Positions 37,426 through 46,722 of a stretch of 57,752 bases of DNA are shown here, in pieces. The first letter of the stretch is position 1; each line of letters starts with the position of its first letter. Source of the DNA: an uncultured Saprospiraceae bacterium (lineage in GTDB: Bacteria > Bacteroidota > Bacteroidia > Chitinophagales > Saprospiraceae); contig CALIHL010000112.1 of assembly GCA_938022935.1 (NCBI GenBank), positions 1 through 57,752 on the forward strand, read 5' to 3'. The notes under the pieces are model-generated. The model saw only the letters and a list, made by a program, of their open reading frames with translations, was not told the origin of the DNA and ran no database searches. A program made the position numbers and the translations under genes.

Positions 37426-39267
37426 TTATTCTACGGTTACTGATTTTGCCAAGTTTCTCGGCTGATCAACATCACATCCTCTCATCACAGCTATATGATA
37501 TGCCAAGAGCTGTAATGGGATCGATGAGAGTATAGGCGATAGTGCTTCTTTTATTGGGGGTATCTCTATATAATAGTCAGCAATGGCTTTTATTTTTTCA
37601 TCTCCTTCATTGATTACGGCGATGATAAGACCTTTCCTTGCTTTTACTTCTTCAATGTTACTAATAAGCTTGTCTTGTATGCTTTCATTTGTCGCTATGA
37701 CTACTACTGGCATATAGAGATCGATAAGTGCGATGGGTCCATGCTTCATCTCAGCTGCTGGATATCCTTCTGCATGTATATATGAGATCTCTTTAAGCTT
37801 TAGTGCTCCTTCGAGCGCTACTGGGAAGTTATATCCTCTTCCGAGATAAAGTGCATTGTTAGCGCTTTTTATCTCTGATGCAATATACTTGATTTTGTCA
37901 TCTTGAGTCAGTATCGTCGCTGCTTTGGACGCTAAAGAGTCAAGTGACAGCATATATGCCTGATATTCGGTGTCATTTACTTTGCCAAGATGTCTTCCAA
38001 GTTGTATCGCCATCAAAGACAGTACTGTTAGCTGACTTGTAAATGCTTTCGTTGAAGCAACTCCAATCTCTGGTCCTGCATGTGTATAAGATCCGGTGTC
38101 GGTGACTCTGCTGATACTAGATCCTACGACATTGACGATGCCATAGGTCATCGCTCCTCTTTCCTTAGCAAGAGAGAGTGCTGCAAGTGTATCTGCAGTT
38201 TCCCCTGATTGAGAGATGGCTATCACTAAGTCATTTTCATTGATGATTGGATTACGATATCTAAACTCAGAAGCGTACTCAACCTCACATGATATACGAG
38301 CAATATCTTCAAATAAGTATTCCGCAACAAGAGCAGTATGCCAAGATGTACCACATGCAACCAGTATAATCCGCTTCATCTGACTGATCTTATCTATATG
38401 ATCAAGCAAGCCTCCAACTGAGAGTCTTTGTGCCTCGAGATCAAATCTGCCACGCATACTATCTGCTATCGTCTGTGGCTGCTGATGTATCTCTTTTAGC
38501 ATGAAGTGAGGATATCCTCCTTTCTCTATCTCTTCTATCTGAACATCTATCTCTTGGATCTCTCCAGAGACGGTCTCATTGTCTAAAGAGAATATTCTAT
38601 ATCCGTCATTACGATCTATGCGTATGATCTGATCATCTTCTAAAAAGATAAACTGATCTGTATACTGACCAATTGGTGTTGCATCAGATGCGATGAAGTA
38701 TTCGTCTTTGCCGATACCAAAAACGAGCGGACTACTTTTTCTAGCAGCTAAGAGAACATCTGGATTTTCTTGATCGATGATCACTATGGCATAGGCTCCG
38801 ACTACCTTTTTAAGCATTTGCCGCAAGGCTTCTTGAGTACTTAGCTCGTACTTCTTCTTAAAGTACTCCAATAAGTGAGCGAGAACCTCTGTATCAGTGT
38901 CACTCCTGAAGACATATCCTTCTTCAATTAAGATCTTCTTCCAAGTCTGGTAATTCTCTATGATACCATTGTGCACTACGCTCAAAGTGCCATCTTGTGA
39001 GTTGTGCGGGTGAGCGTTAACATCGTTAGGTGGTCCGTGAGTAGCCCATCGTGTGTGAGCGATACCTATCGTCGCTTCCATCTTATCTTGATCAACGATA
39101 CGATCTAACTGACCGACCTTGCCTTTACACTTGTAAGTAGCTAGTTGTTGGCCTTCTATCACAGTTATACCTGCGCTGTCGTAACCTCTATATTCTAATT
39201 TGTAAAGCCCATCGATTAGGATGGGTGCTGCTTGCTTACTACCCAAGTAAGCTACAATTCCGCACAT
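37426..39267 (-). CDS. glmS: Glutamine-fructose-6-phosphate aminotransferase (isomerizing)
   Basis: GlmS makes glucosamine-6-phosphate from fructose-6-phosphate and glutamine, feeding UDP-GlcNAc. The start is MCGIVAYLGSKQAAPILIDG, with catalytic Cys at position 2 after Met removal. YRGYDSAG and the Asn/Asp glutamine site follow. Two SIS domains bind the sugar (for example VACGTSWHTALVAEY, AISQSGETADTLAAL). The C-terminus DQPRNLAKSVTVE is the classical end. Length is 613 residues. The upstream gap to the DUF4270 gene is only six bases, which rules out a glmS ribozyme there. It shares a transcript with DUF4290 and probably murA. Confidence 0.97.
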   Translation of the reverse strand: MCGIVAYLGSKQAAPILIDGLYKLEYRGYDSAGITVIEGQQLATYKCKGKVGQLDRIVDQDKMEATIGIAHTRWATHGPPNDVNAHPHNSQDGTLSVVHNGIIENYQTWKKILIEEGYVFRSDTDTEVLAHLLEYFKKKYELSTQEALRQMLKKVVGAYAIVIIDQENPDVLLAARKSSPLVFGIGKDEYFIASDATPIGQYTDQFIFLEDDQIIRIDRNDGYRIFSLDNETVSGEIQEIDVQIEEIEKGGYPHFMLKEIHQQPQTIADSMRGRFDLEAQRLSVGGLLDHIDKISQMKRIILVACGTSWHTALVAEYLFEDIARISCEVEYASEFRYRNPIINENDLVIAISQSGETADTLAALSLAKERGAMTYGIVNVVGSSISRVTDTGSYTHAGPEIGVASTKAFTSQLTVLSLMAIQLGRHLGKVNDTEYQAYMLSLDSLASKAATILTQDDKIKYIASEIKSANNALYLGRGYNFPVALEGALKLKEISYIHAEGYPAAEMKHGPIALIDLYMPVVVIATNESIQDKLISNIEEVKARKGLIIAVINEGDEKIKAIADYYIEIPPIKEALSPILSSIPLQLLAYHIAVMRGCDVDQPRNLAKSVTVE

Positions 39268-39273
39268 GCGAGT

Positions 39274-40602
39274 TTAAGATTTAGTGTAAGTCAATTTAAG
39301 TTTAGCTGGGAAAGTCGGGTGGTTGGGTCCAAAGATAACAACACTATTCGGGTTTTGAACGCGATCTCTAACGGTTAAGTATATTTTTGAGCTTTGGTTA
39401 CCTTCAAATATCTCCTTGATGTGATTAGTGATGTTCATCTCATACTTGACGATCTCAGCTTGATTGTCAATATCAAGACTTCCGTTAAATACGCCAAGCG
39501 TCTGTCCAGTTGTTTGTCCTATTGATAAATCCACAACTGGGATCTGGATGCCATCTTCATTGATTGTTGAGAGATTAACATTAACAGGATAGTCAAAAAT
39601 AGTGCTGTCTATCAGACTCTTTTGATCAACAAAAAACTCCAACGTGACAAAGTTGATAAAGGGCTCTTCCAACTTCAAGACATCGGCAATATCTATCTCA
39701 ATAGTTGCACCTGCATGTCCCTGTAAAAAGAATCGATCATCAGCGCCATTGTCTTGGATGCCTAAGTCCAAGTTGGACCCACTTATGTCGTAGCTAAAAT
39801 TAGCTGGGTTATAGGTACCTAACCTATATGGAAAGTTCCTGTTTAGACCAACAGAATCTTTGTAAAAGAAAACTAACGAACTCACTTCATCACTGAGATT
39901 AAACTGAGCCAGACTGTTTCCTGAAGTAGACTCAACATAAAAACCATTAATCAGCTCTTCTATGCCTTCTTGAGTACCATTTCTTTCGTTGTCTTGAAAA
40001 ATGTCAGCTCCAAATCTTCTTGCTAAAGTAATCGATACAGCATCTTGAAAATATGTCGTATCGCCAATTGTATTAAGAAGCAAAAGGCTGTCTAACTCAG
40101 ACAAAACAATTCTCTCTTTTGTTCCGACTGGTGTTGCTAATCGGCTTAAGACTTGATCGGTTCTAACTGTATCTTCGACATTGTAAGGCTCTTCAAGGCT
40201 GTATATTGAGATATCATGTAGTGCTCTGGGGTTGCCATAAAATCTTGAGGTATCAACCTTTAGCACAACTGCTACTGAGTCAAGTGTTGCCTTAGAAAAA
40301 TTAGGAACAATAGAGTTAGCAGGAAGCTGTGGTCTTATGTAGAAAGACGATGTCATCTTGCCAAACTCCCGACTATCTACTGATCCCAAGGAGTGACGTT
40401 GATTTAACAACAAGTTGTCACCTATCTGTATAATAGAACTGGGCCCAAGTTGGGTTACAACAAGGTCGAAGTCATCTACAAAAACTACTTCGAGATCTTC
40501 AGAACCCAATAGTCCAGATCCGACTTCAGTGTCATCTGCACAAGATCCCAACCCTAACAGTGATAGTAAGGCTAATGCGTAAAAGGCAACTTTTTTCAAC
40601 AA
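39274..40602 (-). CDS. DUF4270-family lipoprotein
   Basis: The 442-residue protein has a lipobox ending GLGSC (Cys21), so it should be lipid-anchored. The mature part starts ADDTEVGSGLLGSEDLEVVF and is mostly beta-strand, the pattern of DUF4270, a Bacteroidota surface or periplasmic family of unknown role. The start is TTG at 40602, immediately after the stop of the GT5-like gene. It sits between the GT5-like and glmS genes, the usual place for this family. It may be exposed on the outer membrane; no substrate can be named. Confidence 0.87.
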   Translation of the reverse strand: MLKKVAFYALALLSLLGLGSCADDTEVGSGLLGSEDLEVVFVDDFDLVVTQLGPSSIIQIGDNLLLNQRHSLGSVDSREFGKMTSSFYIRPQLPANSIVPNFSKATLDSVAVVLKVDTSRFYGNPRALHDISIYSLEEPYNVEDTVRTDQVLSRLATPVGTKERIVLSELDSLLLLNTIGDTTYFQDAVSITLARRFGADIFQDNERNGTQEGIEELINGFYVESTSGNSLAQFNLSDEVSSLVFFYKDSVGLNRNFPYRLGTYNPANFSYDISGSNLDLGIQDNGADDRFFLQGHAGATIEIDIADVLKLEEPFINFVTLEFFVDQKSLIDSTIFDYPVNVNLSTINEDGIQIPVVDLSIGQTTGQTLGVFNGSLDIDNQAEIVKYEMNITNHIKEIFEGNQSSKIYLTVRDRVQNPNSVVIFGPNHPTFPAKLKLTYTKS

Positions 40603-41409
40603 TTATTCGCTTGTAAGTGTCTTATAAAAATCGAGATAGTTCGCTAGGAACTCCTCTTCTTCATGCTTCACCTTAGGTAAAGAAGAAGCATCTATAGACT
40701 TCTGAACGCTTTCATCTGTGATTTCGCTTCCTATGATAAGTGCATCAGCATAGTTGATGGCACCTTCGTGTAGGGTTATCTTATCACCATCTTTATAAGC
40801 TGCTAAGTCCTCATCACTCAGATCATTGATCTTTGCTTTGTCGAAAAAATCAGGTGTGAAAGTGTCGCTATAGGATCCATCATATACCGAGTAGACCATC
40901 TTAGCATCTTGAAATATTGGATCTTGCTTATAGATCCTTTCATGATACATAGGGATCAAACTTGTCATCCAACCATGACAGTGGATGATATCTGGAGCCC
41001 AACCAAACTTCTTAACGGTCTCCATAACTCCTTTACAGAAGAATACCATTCTATCTGCGTTGTCCTCAAATGCCTTCTCATCTTCACCGTCAAAAATGAA
41101 CTTACGCTTGAAGAACTCTTCATTGTCTAAGAAGTAGACTTGCATACGTGAGCCTGGAAGAGAAGCTACCTTAATGATTAATGGAAAATCATCGTCATCT
41201 ACGATAATGTTCATCCCTGACAATCTCACTACTTCGTGTAGTTTATGGCGACGCTCGTTGATCAAACCATATCTCGGCATCAATACACGCACTTCATATC
41301 CTTTGTTATATGTGTGTGGCGCTAACTGATTAACTATCGAGGAGATTTCACTTAGGACAGTGTAGGGATTCATTTCCTGAGTGACATATAAGACTCTTTC
41401 CTTACTCAT
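40603..41409 (-). CDS. Glycogen/starch-synthase N-terminal-domain protein
   Basis: The 268-residue protein matches the N-terminal half of GT5 glycogen synthases: RVLYVTQEMNPYTVLSEISS, YEVRVLMPRYGLI and DIIHCHGWMTSLIPMYH. The GT-B C-terminal half with the ADP-glucose site is missing. The KxGG-type loop is also absent; the matching place reads EISSIVNQLAP. So it may not be an active synthase. Bacteroidota have such short forms next to DUF4270 and glmS. It could be a sensor or scaffold, but that is inference. The stop abuts the DUF4270 start. Confidence 0.8.
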   Translation of the reverse strand: MSKERVLYVTQEMNPYTVLSEISSIVNQLAPHTYNKGYEVRVLMPRYGLINERRHKLHEVVRLSGMNIIVDDDDFPLIIKVASLPGSRMQVYFLDNEEFFKRKFIFDGEDEKAFEDNADRMVFFCKGVMETVKKFGWAPDIIHCHGWMTSLIPMYHERIYKQDPIFQDAKMVYSVYDGSYSDTFTPDFFDKAKINDLSDEDLAAYKDGDKITLHEGAINYADALIIGSEITDESVQKSIDASSLPKVKHEEEEFLANYLDFYKTLTSE

Positions 41410-41434
41410 ATAGTATTTTACTTCAAATGGGCGG

Positions 41435-41442
41435 CAAAGATA
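41435..41442 (-). promoter_or_regulatory. Candidate -7 element for the GT5-DUF4270-glmS-DUF4290-murA run
   Basis: TATCTTTG (minus strand, followed by CCGCCC) is a close match to TAnnTTTG and would start transcription near 41428, giving a leader of about 20 nt. It lies in the 113-bp gap after rnr, so the envelope block can be transcribed separately. A -33 TTG is not evident. Confidence 0.45.
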
Positions 41443-41522
41443 CTACAATTTTAGCTTTAACACCTTGATGAGTACTTATCTAACTTTCTGCTAATGAACA
41501 CATTAGTAGTGTTGATCAAGTG

Positions 41523-43691
41523 TTATTGCTCCTCTTCAGTGTTTAACCGAAGATCAATCTGTCTTTTATCCATGTCAACATTAAATATCTTAATATCAAC
41601 TTGGTCTCCTATTCTCCACACTTGGCTGCTCTTCATGCCTGTCACTTTGATTTTGGCGGGATGAAGCGTTACTTGCTCATTGAGTGTATCTAAGGGTATA
41701 AACCCATCCGCTTGACTCTCGGCAATCTCTATAAACATGCCCCGATCGATGATATTGCGGATCACACCAGTAGTGATTGTTCCTATCCTTGTAGAATAAT
41801 ACTCTACCTGCTTATACTTAATAGATTCCCGCTCTGCTGTGATGGCATCTCGTTCTTTTAGTGAGATGTAGACACATTGTTCTTCAAGTCCTGATTTAGA
41901 AGCGCGTTTGATCTTAGTAAGGTTTTCATGCAAGACCCTATGGGCAAGTACATCGCTATATCGTCTGATCGGCGAAGTAAAGTGACTATAGTGCTCAAAG
42001 CCCAAACCATAGTGGCCTATATTCTCTGAAGAATATGCGGCCTTAGACATACATCTGATGGCCATAGGCTTGAGCACCTGAAGCACGTCTTCATGTTCAC
42101 TGGCTTCACTTAGACTGTTCAACGACTGAGTGATTTGTTTTGGTGAATCGAAGTTTAGTTTGATCCCAAACTCTGAAGCCAACATGGCTAGCTCCATAAG
42201 ACGATCAGGGTCTGGCAGATCATGTACTCGATATACGTATGGCACTTCTTGAGCCTTATCTCTTTTTGCCATGAATCGAGCCACACTTTGATTGGCTAAC
42301 AACATGTACTCCTCTATCAGCTTGTTAGCATCCTTTCTGGTTTTCTTGTAGATGCCGATCGGTGTCCCGTTTTCATCAAGCTCAAACTTCACTTCGTCGG
42401 TTTCAAAGTTGATAGAGCCCTCTTTGAATCTCTTCTTGTTTAGTGATTTTGCAATCTGATTGATGTGGGTTAACTCATCAACCATTTCTTTTCTTTCTCC
42501 ATCCAATACTTCTTGAGCCTCCTCATAAGTAAATCGGCGATCAGAATAGATGATCGTTTTACCCATCCAAACATCTGTGACCTTATGGTCCTCACTAAAA
42601 GTAAAAATTACAGAAAAGCTCCACTTTTCTTCATTTGGTCTAAGTGAACAAAGTTCGTTACTGATTCGCTCAGGTAACATTGGACATACTCGATCTACAA
42701 GATAGACTGATGTAGACCGACTATATGCATCTCGATCCAGAGCAGAGCCTGGCTTAACAAAGTGTGTTACATCTGCGATGTGTACACCGATCTCTACTGA
42801 ACCATTTTCTAATTTTTGATAAGATATGGCATCATCAAAATCCTTAGCATTGTGAGGATCAATTGTAAAAGTCAGAACTTCGCGCATATCTCTTCTACGC
42901 CCTATCTCTTCATCATCATAAACGTCGCTAAGCGCTTCGCTTTCTGCTATGACCTCAGGGGGAAATACTATTTCAAATCCATTGTTGATTAAGATAGAGT
43001 TCATCTCGAAGTCATTGCGATCTTCGGTGTTGAGCACCTCAATTACTTTTCCTGTTATTTCCTTGTTTTGTCCTTGACCGAAGTTTAATATCTCAACAAC
43101 TACAGAATCGCCTTCTTTGGCAGGGCCAAAATTCTTTGGTAGGATCTTAATGTCTAAGTTCATGCGAGGCGTCTCTACAAAGACAAATCCATATTTTTTA
43201 AGTTCTTGAAAAGAACCGATGAAGTTGACGCGTTTTCGCTTTATGACCTCTACTATTCTACCTTCTGGCCTGCGACCTTTTCTATGAAGGCTTGCTTCTA
43301 TCGCCACAGTATCACCTTGGAGCGCACCATTGACATACTTAGGGGGCACGTATATGTCTCTCTCTTGGCCGTCTACGATGACATATGCACCACCAGAAGC
43401 TGTTAAGTCTGCTCTGCCTTGCAGTCTTACGCTTTTAGATTTTCTATCTGAGTGAACAAAAGATGGATGGACGGCAAACTTTCCGTTTTTATCAGTGATG
43501 ACCTTTCCATCTGATTCTAACTTTTTTAGCGCGCTCTTGATAGAGTCTTTACTATTTTTAGTTTTCAATTTTGAACCTAAGTTACCAATAGAATAAACCT
43601 TACCTGGTTTTTTTCTAAGCAACTTCAATATTGCGTTTTGTAAGAATCGTTGTGGCAATTTCTTACTTGTTTTGTTTTTATAATTTTTCAT
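41523..43691 (-). CDS. rnr: Ribonuclease R (RNB-family 3'-5' exoribonuclease)
   Basis: RNase R degrades structured RNA from the 3' end. An N-terminal winged-helix part (LQNAILKLLRKKPGKVYSIG) and cold-shock domains come first. The RNB catalytic domain has FTIDPHNAKDFDDAISYQ with metal-binding aspartates, RYSDVLAHRVL near its end, and a C-terminal S1 domain (TGVIRNIIDRGMFIEIAESQ). Length is 722 residues from ATG 43691; a TTG at 43706 would add five. The N-terminus is rich in lysine. It is separated from the GT5-like gene by 113 bp. Confidence 0.95.
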   Translation of the reverse strand: MKNYKNKTSKKLPQRFLQNAILKLLRKKPGKVYSIGNLGSKLKTKNSKDSIKSALKKLESDGKVITDKNGKFAVHPSFVHSDRKSKSVRLQGRADLTASGGAYVIVDGQERDIYVPPKYVNGALQGDTVAIEASLHRKGRRPEGRIVEVIKRKRVNFIGSFQELKKYGFVFVETPRMNLDIKILPKNFGPAKEGDSVVVEILNFGQGQNKEITGKVIEVLNTEDRNDFEMNSILINNGFEIVFPPEVIAESEALSDVYDDEEIGRRRDMREVLTFTIDPHNAKDFDDAISYQKLENGSVEIGVHIADVTHFVKPGSALDRDAYSRSTSVYLVDRVCPMLPERISNELCSLRPNEEKWSFSVIFTFSEDHKVTDVWMGKTIIYSDRRFTYEEAQEVLDGERKEMVDELTHINQIAKSLNKKRFKEGSINFETDEVKFELDENGTPIGIYKKTRKDANKLIEEYMLLANQSVARFMAKRDKAQEVPYVYRVHDLPDPDRLMELAMLASEFGIKLNFDSPKQITQSLNSLSEASEHEDVLQVLKPMAIRCMSKAAYSSENIGHYGLGFEHYSHFTSPIRRYSDVLAHRVLHENLTKIKRASKSGLEEQCVYISLKERDAITAERESIKYKQVEYYSTRIGTITTGVIRNIIDRGMFIEIAESQADGFIPLDTLNEQVTLHPAKIKVTGMKSSQVWRIGDQVDIKIFNVDMDKRQIDLRLNTEEEQ

Positions 43692-43791
43692 TAATTCTTT
43701 CTTCAATTTATGTTCGCTGAAGTAACGAGAGCTGAGGTTAGATTATGTACTAAGTGTAAGATAAAAGAGTAAGTAGGGAAGGCTTTTGATA

Positions 43792-44304
43792 TTAATCATC
43801 TTGAAGACTGAATATTATTTCTCCATTTGCCATGAGTTCCATTGTCATTAACTTGCTTCTTCGTGGATCATACTGCTCATTTTTGTTTACTTGCTCTCCA
43901 GCGATGATATTGATGATCCAATCTTGATCTATAGTAGCAACAGATCTTTTTATATTTTGCCCATCAGATCTTGTGCCTGCTATAACTTTTCGATTTATAA
44001 GTACACCGTTATCGTCAAAAGTTGCCATGATATAATCATACGCTAACAACGTCCCTTTCCAATACACTATAGCGTGAAAATTCTTTGTATCGGGGATGAT
44101 GTTACAAGCTATAAACTCTGTGAACTCTTCATCCTCTTCATCCATCGGCTCTGCTTTTTGGAGGATGAACTGCCTGATTACATCTGAACTTAATGGTCTA
44201 TTCTTCCGATCGAAATAACTGATGTTATCATCTGAAAGTGTGAGCGGAAGTTTTTCTTTTGAGAAGTGCTTAAGGAATAGCTTAAAAGATTGTGCTCTCG
44301 TCAT
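43792..44304 (-). CDS. Conserved-looking hypothetical protein, 170 residues
   Basis: I do not recognise this protein. It has no signal peptide or membrane helix. The N-terminal half is helical (RAQSFKLFLKHFSKEKLPLT) with an acidic patch (EDEEF). The second half looks like beta-strand (FHAIVYWKGTLLAYDYIMAT, GVLINRKVIAGTR). A TAnnTTTG element (44315-44322) lies just upstream. It sits between the glycosyltransferase gene and rnr, all on the same strand, 30 bp after the former and 100 bp before rnr. Confidence 0.65.
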   Translation of the reverse strand: MTRAQSFKLFLKHFSKEKLPLTLSDDNISYFDRKNRPLSSDVIRQFILQKAEPMDEEDEEFTEFIACNIIPDTKNFHAIVYWKGTLLAYDYIMATFDDNGVLINRKVIAGTRSDGQNIKRSVATIDQDWIINIIAGEQVNKNEQYDPRRSKLMTMELMANGEIIFSLQDD

Positions 44305-44314
44305 TTTGTTAATG

Positions 44315-44322
44315 CAAAGTTA
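44315..44322 (-). promoter_or_regulatory. Candidate -7 element for the 170-residue hypothetical
   Basis: TAACTTTG (minus strand) fits TAnnTTTG and lies 10 bases before ATG 44304, so the transcript would have almost no leader. It may be a chance match. Confidence 0.3.
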
Positions 44323-44334
44323 CATCAATGTGAC

Positions 44335-45507
44335 TTATGATGTTTTGTTGGATAATTGATTGTGTTGTTTTGCTTTGAATATTCTATTAAAATAGATGTC
44401 TATTATTCTTCTTTCATCAAAGCGATTTTTGACCATCTCTCGACCTTTGAAGCCCATCTGTAGTCTCTCTTCAGCAGGAAGGTTTAAAAATAAGCGACAT
44501 GCCTGAACCAGATGATCTATGGACTTTACAGGGATTAGTAAACCGTTAGCCATATGATCAACAACATCACGACAACCTACATGATCTGTAGTAATGATTG
44601 GCCGCGACATACTTGCAGTCTCTAATAATATCCGTGAGACACCTTCTTGATAATAAGATGGAAAGACGATGCAATCAGCTCTATTTATAAAAGGTCTTAT
44701 GTCTTCATGTGATCCTAGGTAGTTGATCCAACCTTTCTTTTGCCAAGTTTCAAGATCAGCCAATGTGACAGACATAGAGTTGTCAGGGTTGACAAATCCT
44801 ACCACTTCAAATTTTACTTTCTTTTCTAATGTAGAAAGCTGTTTTGCAGCATCAACGAATTCAAGGATGCCCTTGTCCTTCAGTAGTCTTCCAGCAAATA
44901 AAAAACGTGTGATAATTTTGTTCTCTGAGAATTGAGGTGTACCGGCAAATCTTTTAGTGTTTACACCTTCAGAAGGGAGAATGAAAGTGTCTTTTTCACT
45001 AGTGAGTCCTTCACTGACAAATCGATCTCTATCTTCTTGATTCAAAAACCAAAGGTCTGAAGAAGCGAAGCATGATAACTTGTAAACACTCTTGATGAGA
45101 TATTGTGTAACACCAGAAAATTGAAAGGTTCTTCCTAATCCTGTTACTACACTTATATTTTTTATACTGAGTAATCTTGCAGCTATCGCACCATATAGAT
45201 TCATCTTTATGGTATAGTGAACCACAAGATCAAAGCGATGCCTTTTATAGATAGATCGAAGCCTAAAAAATGTCTTAAGATCTTCAAAAGGTGATGTTGA
45301 GTGCGCTTTTATTTTAATTGGAATATAAGTGACCCCAGCAGCTGTTAACTTGTCAGAGTAGTCATCGCGTGGAGCGACAGCGTAGACCTTATGCCCAGTA
45401 GTAATAAGTGCTTTTATAATTCCTAAACGGAAGTTATAGATACTCCAAGAAGTATTTGCGACAAGCGCTATACTTTGGTTTGTATGTTCTAATTGTAACT
45501 TACTCAA
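44335..45507 (-). CDS. GT4-family glycosyltransferase
   Basis: The 390-residue GT-B enzyme has the N-terminal acceptor half (IALVANTSWSIYNFRLGIIK, YTIKMNLYGAIAARLLS) and the C-terminal nucleotide-sugar half (FLFAGRLLKDKGILEFVDAA; catalytic EGVSRILLETASMSRPIITT). It resembles PglA- or CapM-type transferases that act on lipid-linked N-acetylated sugars in surface glycan synthesis. The start is TTG at 45507, overlapping the manC stop by 8 bases, so the two are translationally coupled. The donor and acceptor are unknown; mannose is suggested only by the neighbour. Confidence 0.88.
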   Translation of the reverse strand: MSKLQLEHTNQSIALVANTSWSIYNFRLGIIKALITTGHKVYAVAPRDDYSDKLTAAGVTYIPIKIKAHSTSPFEDLKTFFRLRSIYKRHRFDLVVHYTIKMNLYGAIAARLLSIKNISVVTGLGRTFQFSGVTQYLIKSVYKLSCFASSDLWFLNQEDRDRFVSEGLTSEKDTFILPSEGVNTKRFAGTPQFSENKIITRFLFAGRLLKDKGILEFVDAAKQLSTLEKKVKFEVVGFVNPDNSMSVTLADLETWQKKGWINYLGSHEDIRPFINRADCIVFPSYYQEGVSRILLETASMSRPIITTDHVGCRDVVDHMANGLLIPVKSIDHLVQACRLFLNLPAEERLQMGFKGREMVKNRFDERRIIDIYFNRIFKAKQHNQLSNKTS

Positions 45508-46576
45508 ACCGCTTGTCTTTCAACGATGATCTCAGTTGTTTGATCTCTTGCTCCTCATGACGTGGAAAGATAAGTAGTACATCGTCTTCATCGATAACGA
45601 TATAATCTTCTAATCCTTTTATAACAACGAGCTTCTCATTATTTTTTATTCTAATGAGATTGCCTGAACTGTTCTCCACTTCATTGTGGGGAGCAAGAGT
45701 GACATTCTTGTTTTCATCTTTATCTAAGTATGAGTAAAGAGAATTCCAAGTGCCGAGATCAGACCATCCTATGTCTACAGGTATAGTGTATACATTTTGA
45801 GCATGTTCTAGTATAGCATAGTCAACTGATATCTTATCAGTTAATGGATATACTTCAGTGATATATGCTTGCTCTTCAGGCGTAGCATATTTAGAGACAT
45901 CTTTACATAACACATCTGTGATCTGTGCTGCGGTTTTAGAAAAGTTATTAAGGATAGTTTTACATGACCAGATGAAGATGCCTGCATTCCAGACGTAGCC
46001 ACCATGATCTAAATATTGTTGAGCCACAGACAAAGATGGCTTTTCTTTGAAAGAGTTGACTTTGAAAATACCACTCACTTCAGAAGTGCCTTCATAGTCT
46101 ATATAACCATAACCAGTATCAGGTCTTGTAGGCGTTATCCCAAGCGTGACAATAGCGTCATTCTTGGTAGCTTTATCAAAGCCTTTCTGCATGGCAGCAA
46201 CAAAAGTGTCTTCTTTCTTGATGATGTGATCTGCAGGAAGTACAGCAAATACGGCCTTTGGATTTTTAGCATTGAGATGAAGGGCGGTATATGCAACACA
46301 AGGAGCAGTATTGTTACGTGAAGGTTCAAGCAGCAATTGATCTTTGGTCAACATCGGTAGTTGCTCCAAGATCTGATCAGCATAAATCAGATTGCTGACG
46401 ATAAACACATTCTCTATAGGGACAAGATTCTTTAATCTACTTACTGTCTGTTGTAGTAAAGAACTACCACTTCCTGTGATATCTAAAAACTGCTTAGGAG
46501 TAGCTTCTCTACTAGCTGGCCAAAATCTTGATCCTACTCCTCCAGCCATGATGGCCACATATTGATTCTTGTTCAT
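45500..46576 (-). CDS. manC: Mannose-1-phosphate guanylyltransferase
   Basis: This enzyme makes GDP-mannose from mannose-1-phosphate and GTP. The nucleotidyltransferase loop AGGVGSRFWPASR (11-23) and KQFLDI are typical. FAVLPADHIIKKED carries the metal site, and FKEKP the sugar-binding Lys. The 358 residues cover only the transferase with a short beta-helix; the fused phosphomannose isomerase domain of many ManC proteins is absent. It overlaps the GT4 gene, so both probably serve a capsule, exopolysaccharide or O-glycan. It is divergent from the MFS gene. Confidence 0.93.
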   Translation of the reverse strand: MNKNQYVAIMAGGVGSRFWPASREATPKQFLDITGSGSSLLQQTVSRLKNLVPIENVFIVSNLIYADQILEQLPMLTKDQLLLEPSRNNTAPCVAYTALHLNAKNPKAVFAVLPADHIIKKEDTFVAAMQKGFDKATKNDAIVTLGITPTRPDTGYGYIDYEGTSEVSGIFKVNSFKEKPSLSVAQQYLDHGGYVWNAGIFIWSCKTILNNFSKTAAQITDVLCKDVSKYATPEEQAYITEVYPLTDKISVDYAILEHAQNVYTIPVDIGWSDLGTWNSLYSYLDKDENKNVTLAPHNEVENSSGNLIRIKNNEKLVVIKGLEDYIVIDEDDVLLIFPRHEEQEIKQLRSSLKDKRFE

Positions 46577-46722
46577 TCTCTTAGTACTCTAAGCTGGTGC
46601 TAAGATACTCTTTATAGCACGACACATTATAAGAGATTAACATATGAATTCTAGCTTCTTGATTTTTCGAGATAATTCTTACTTTCATCGCGTCGTCTTT
46701 TTTGAAACTGAAAAACTGAACT

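Noticed and set aside
39268..39273. glmS ribozyme upstream of glmS
   Set aside because: Only six bases separate glmS from the DUF4270 gene, leaving no room for the ribozyme fold.
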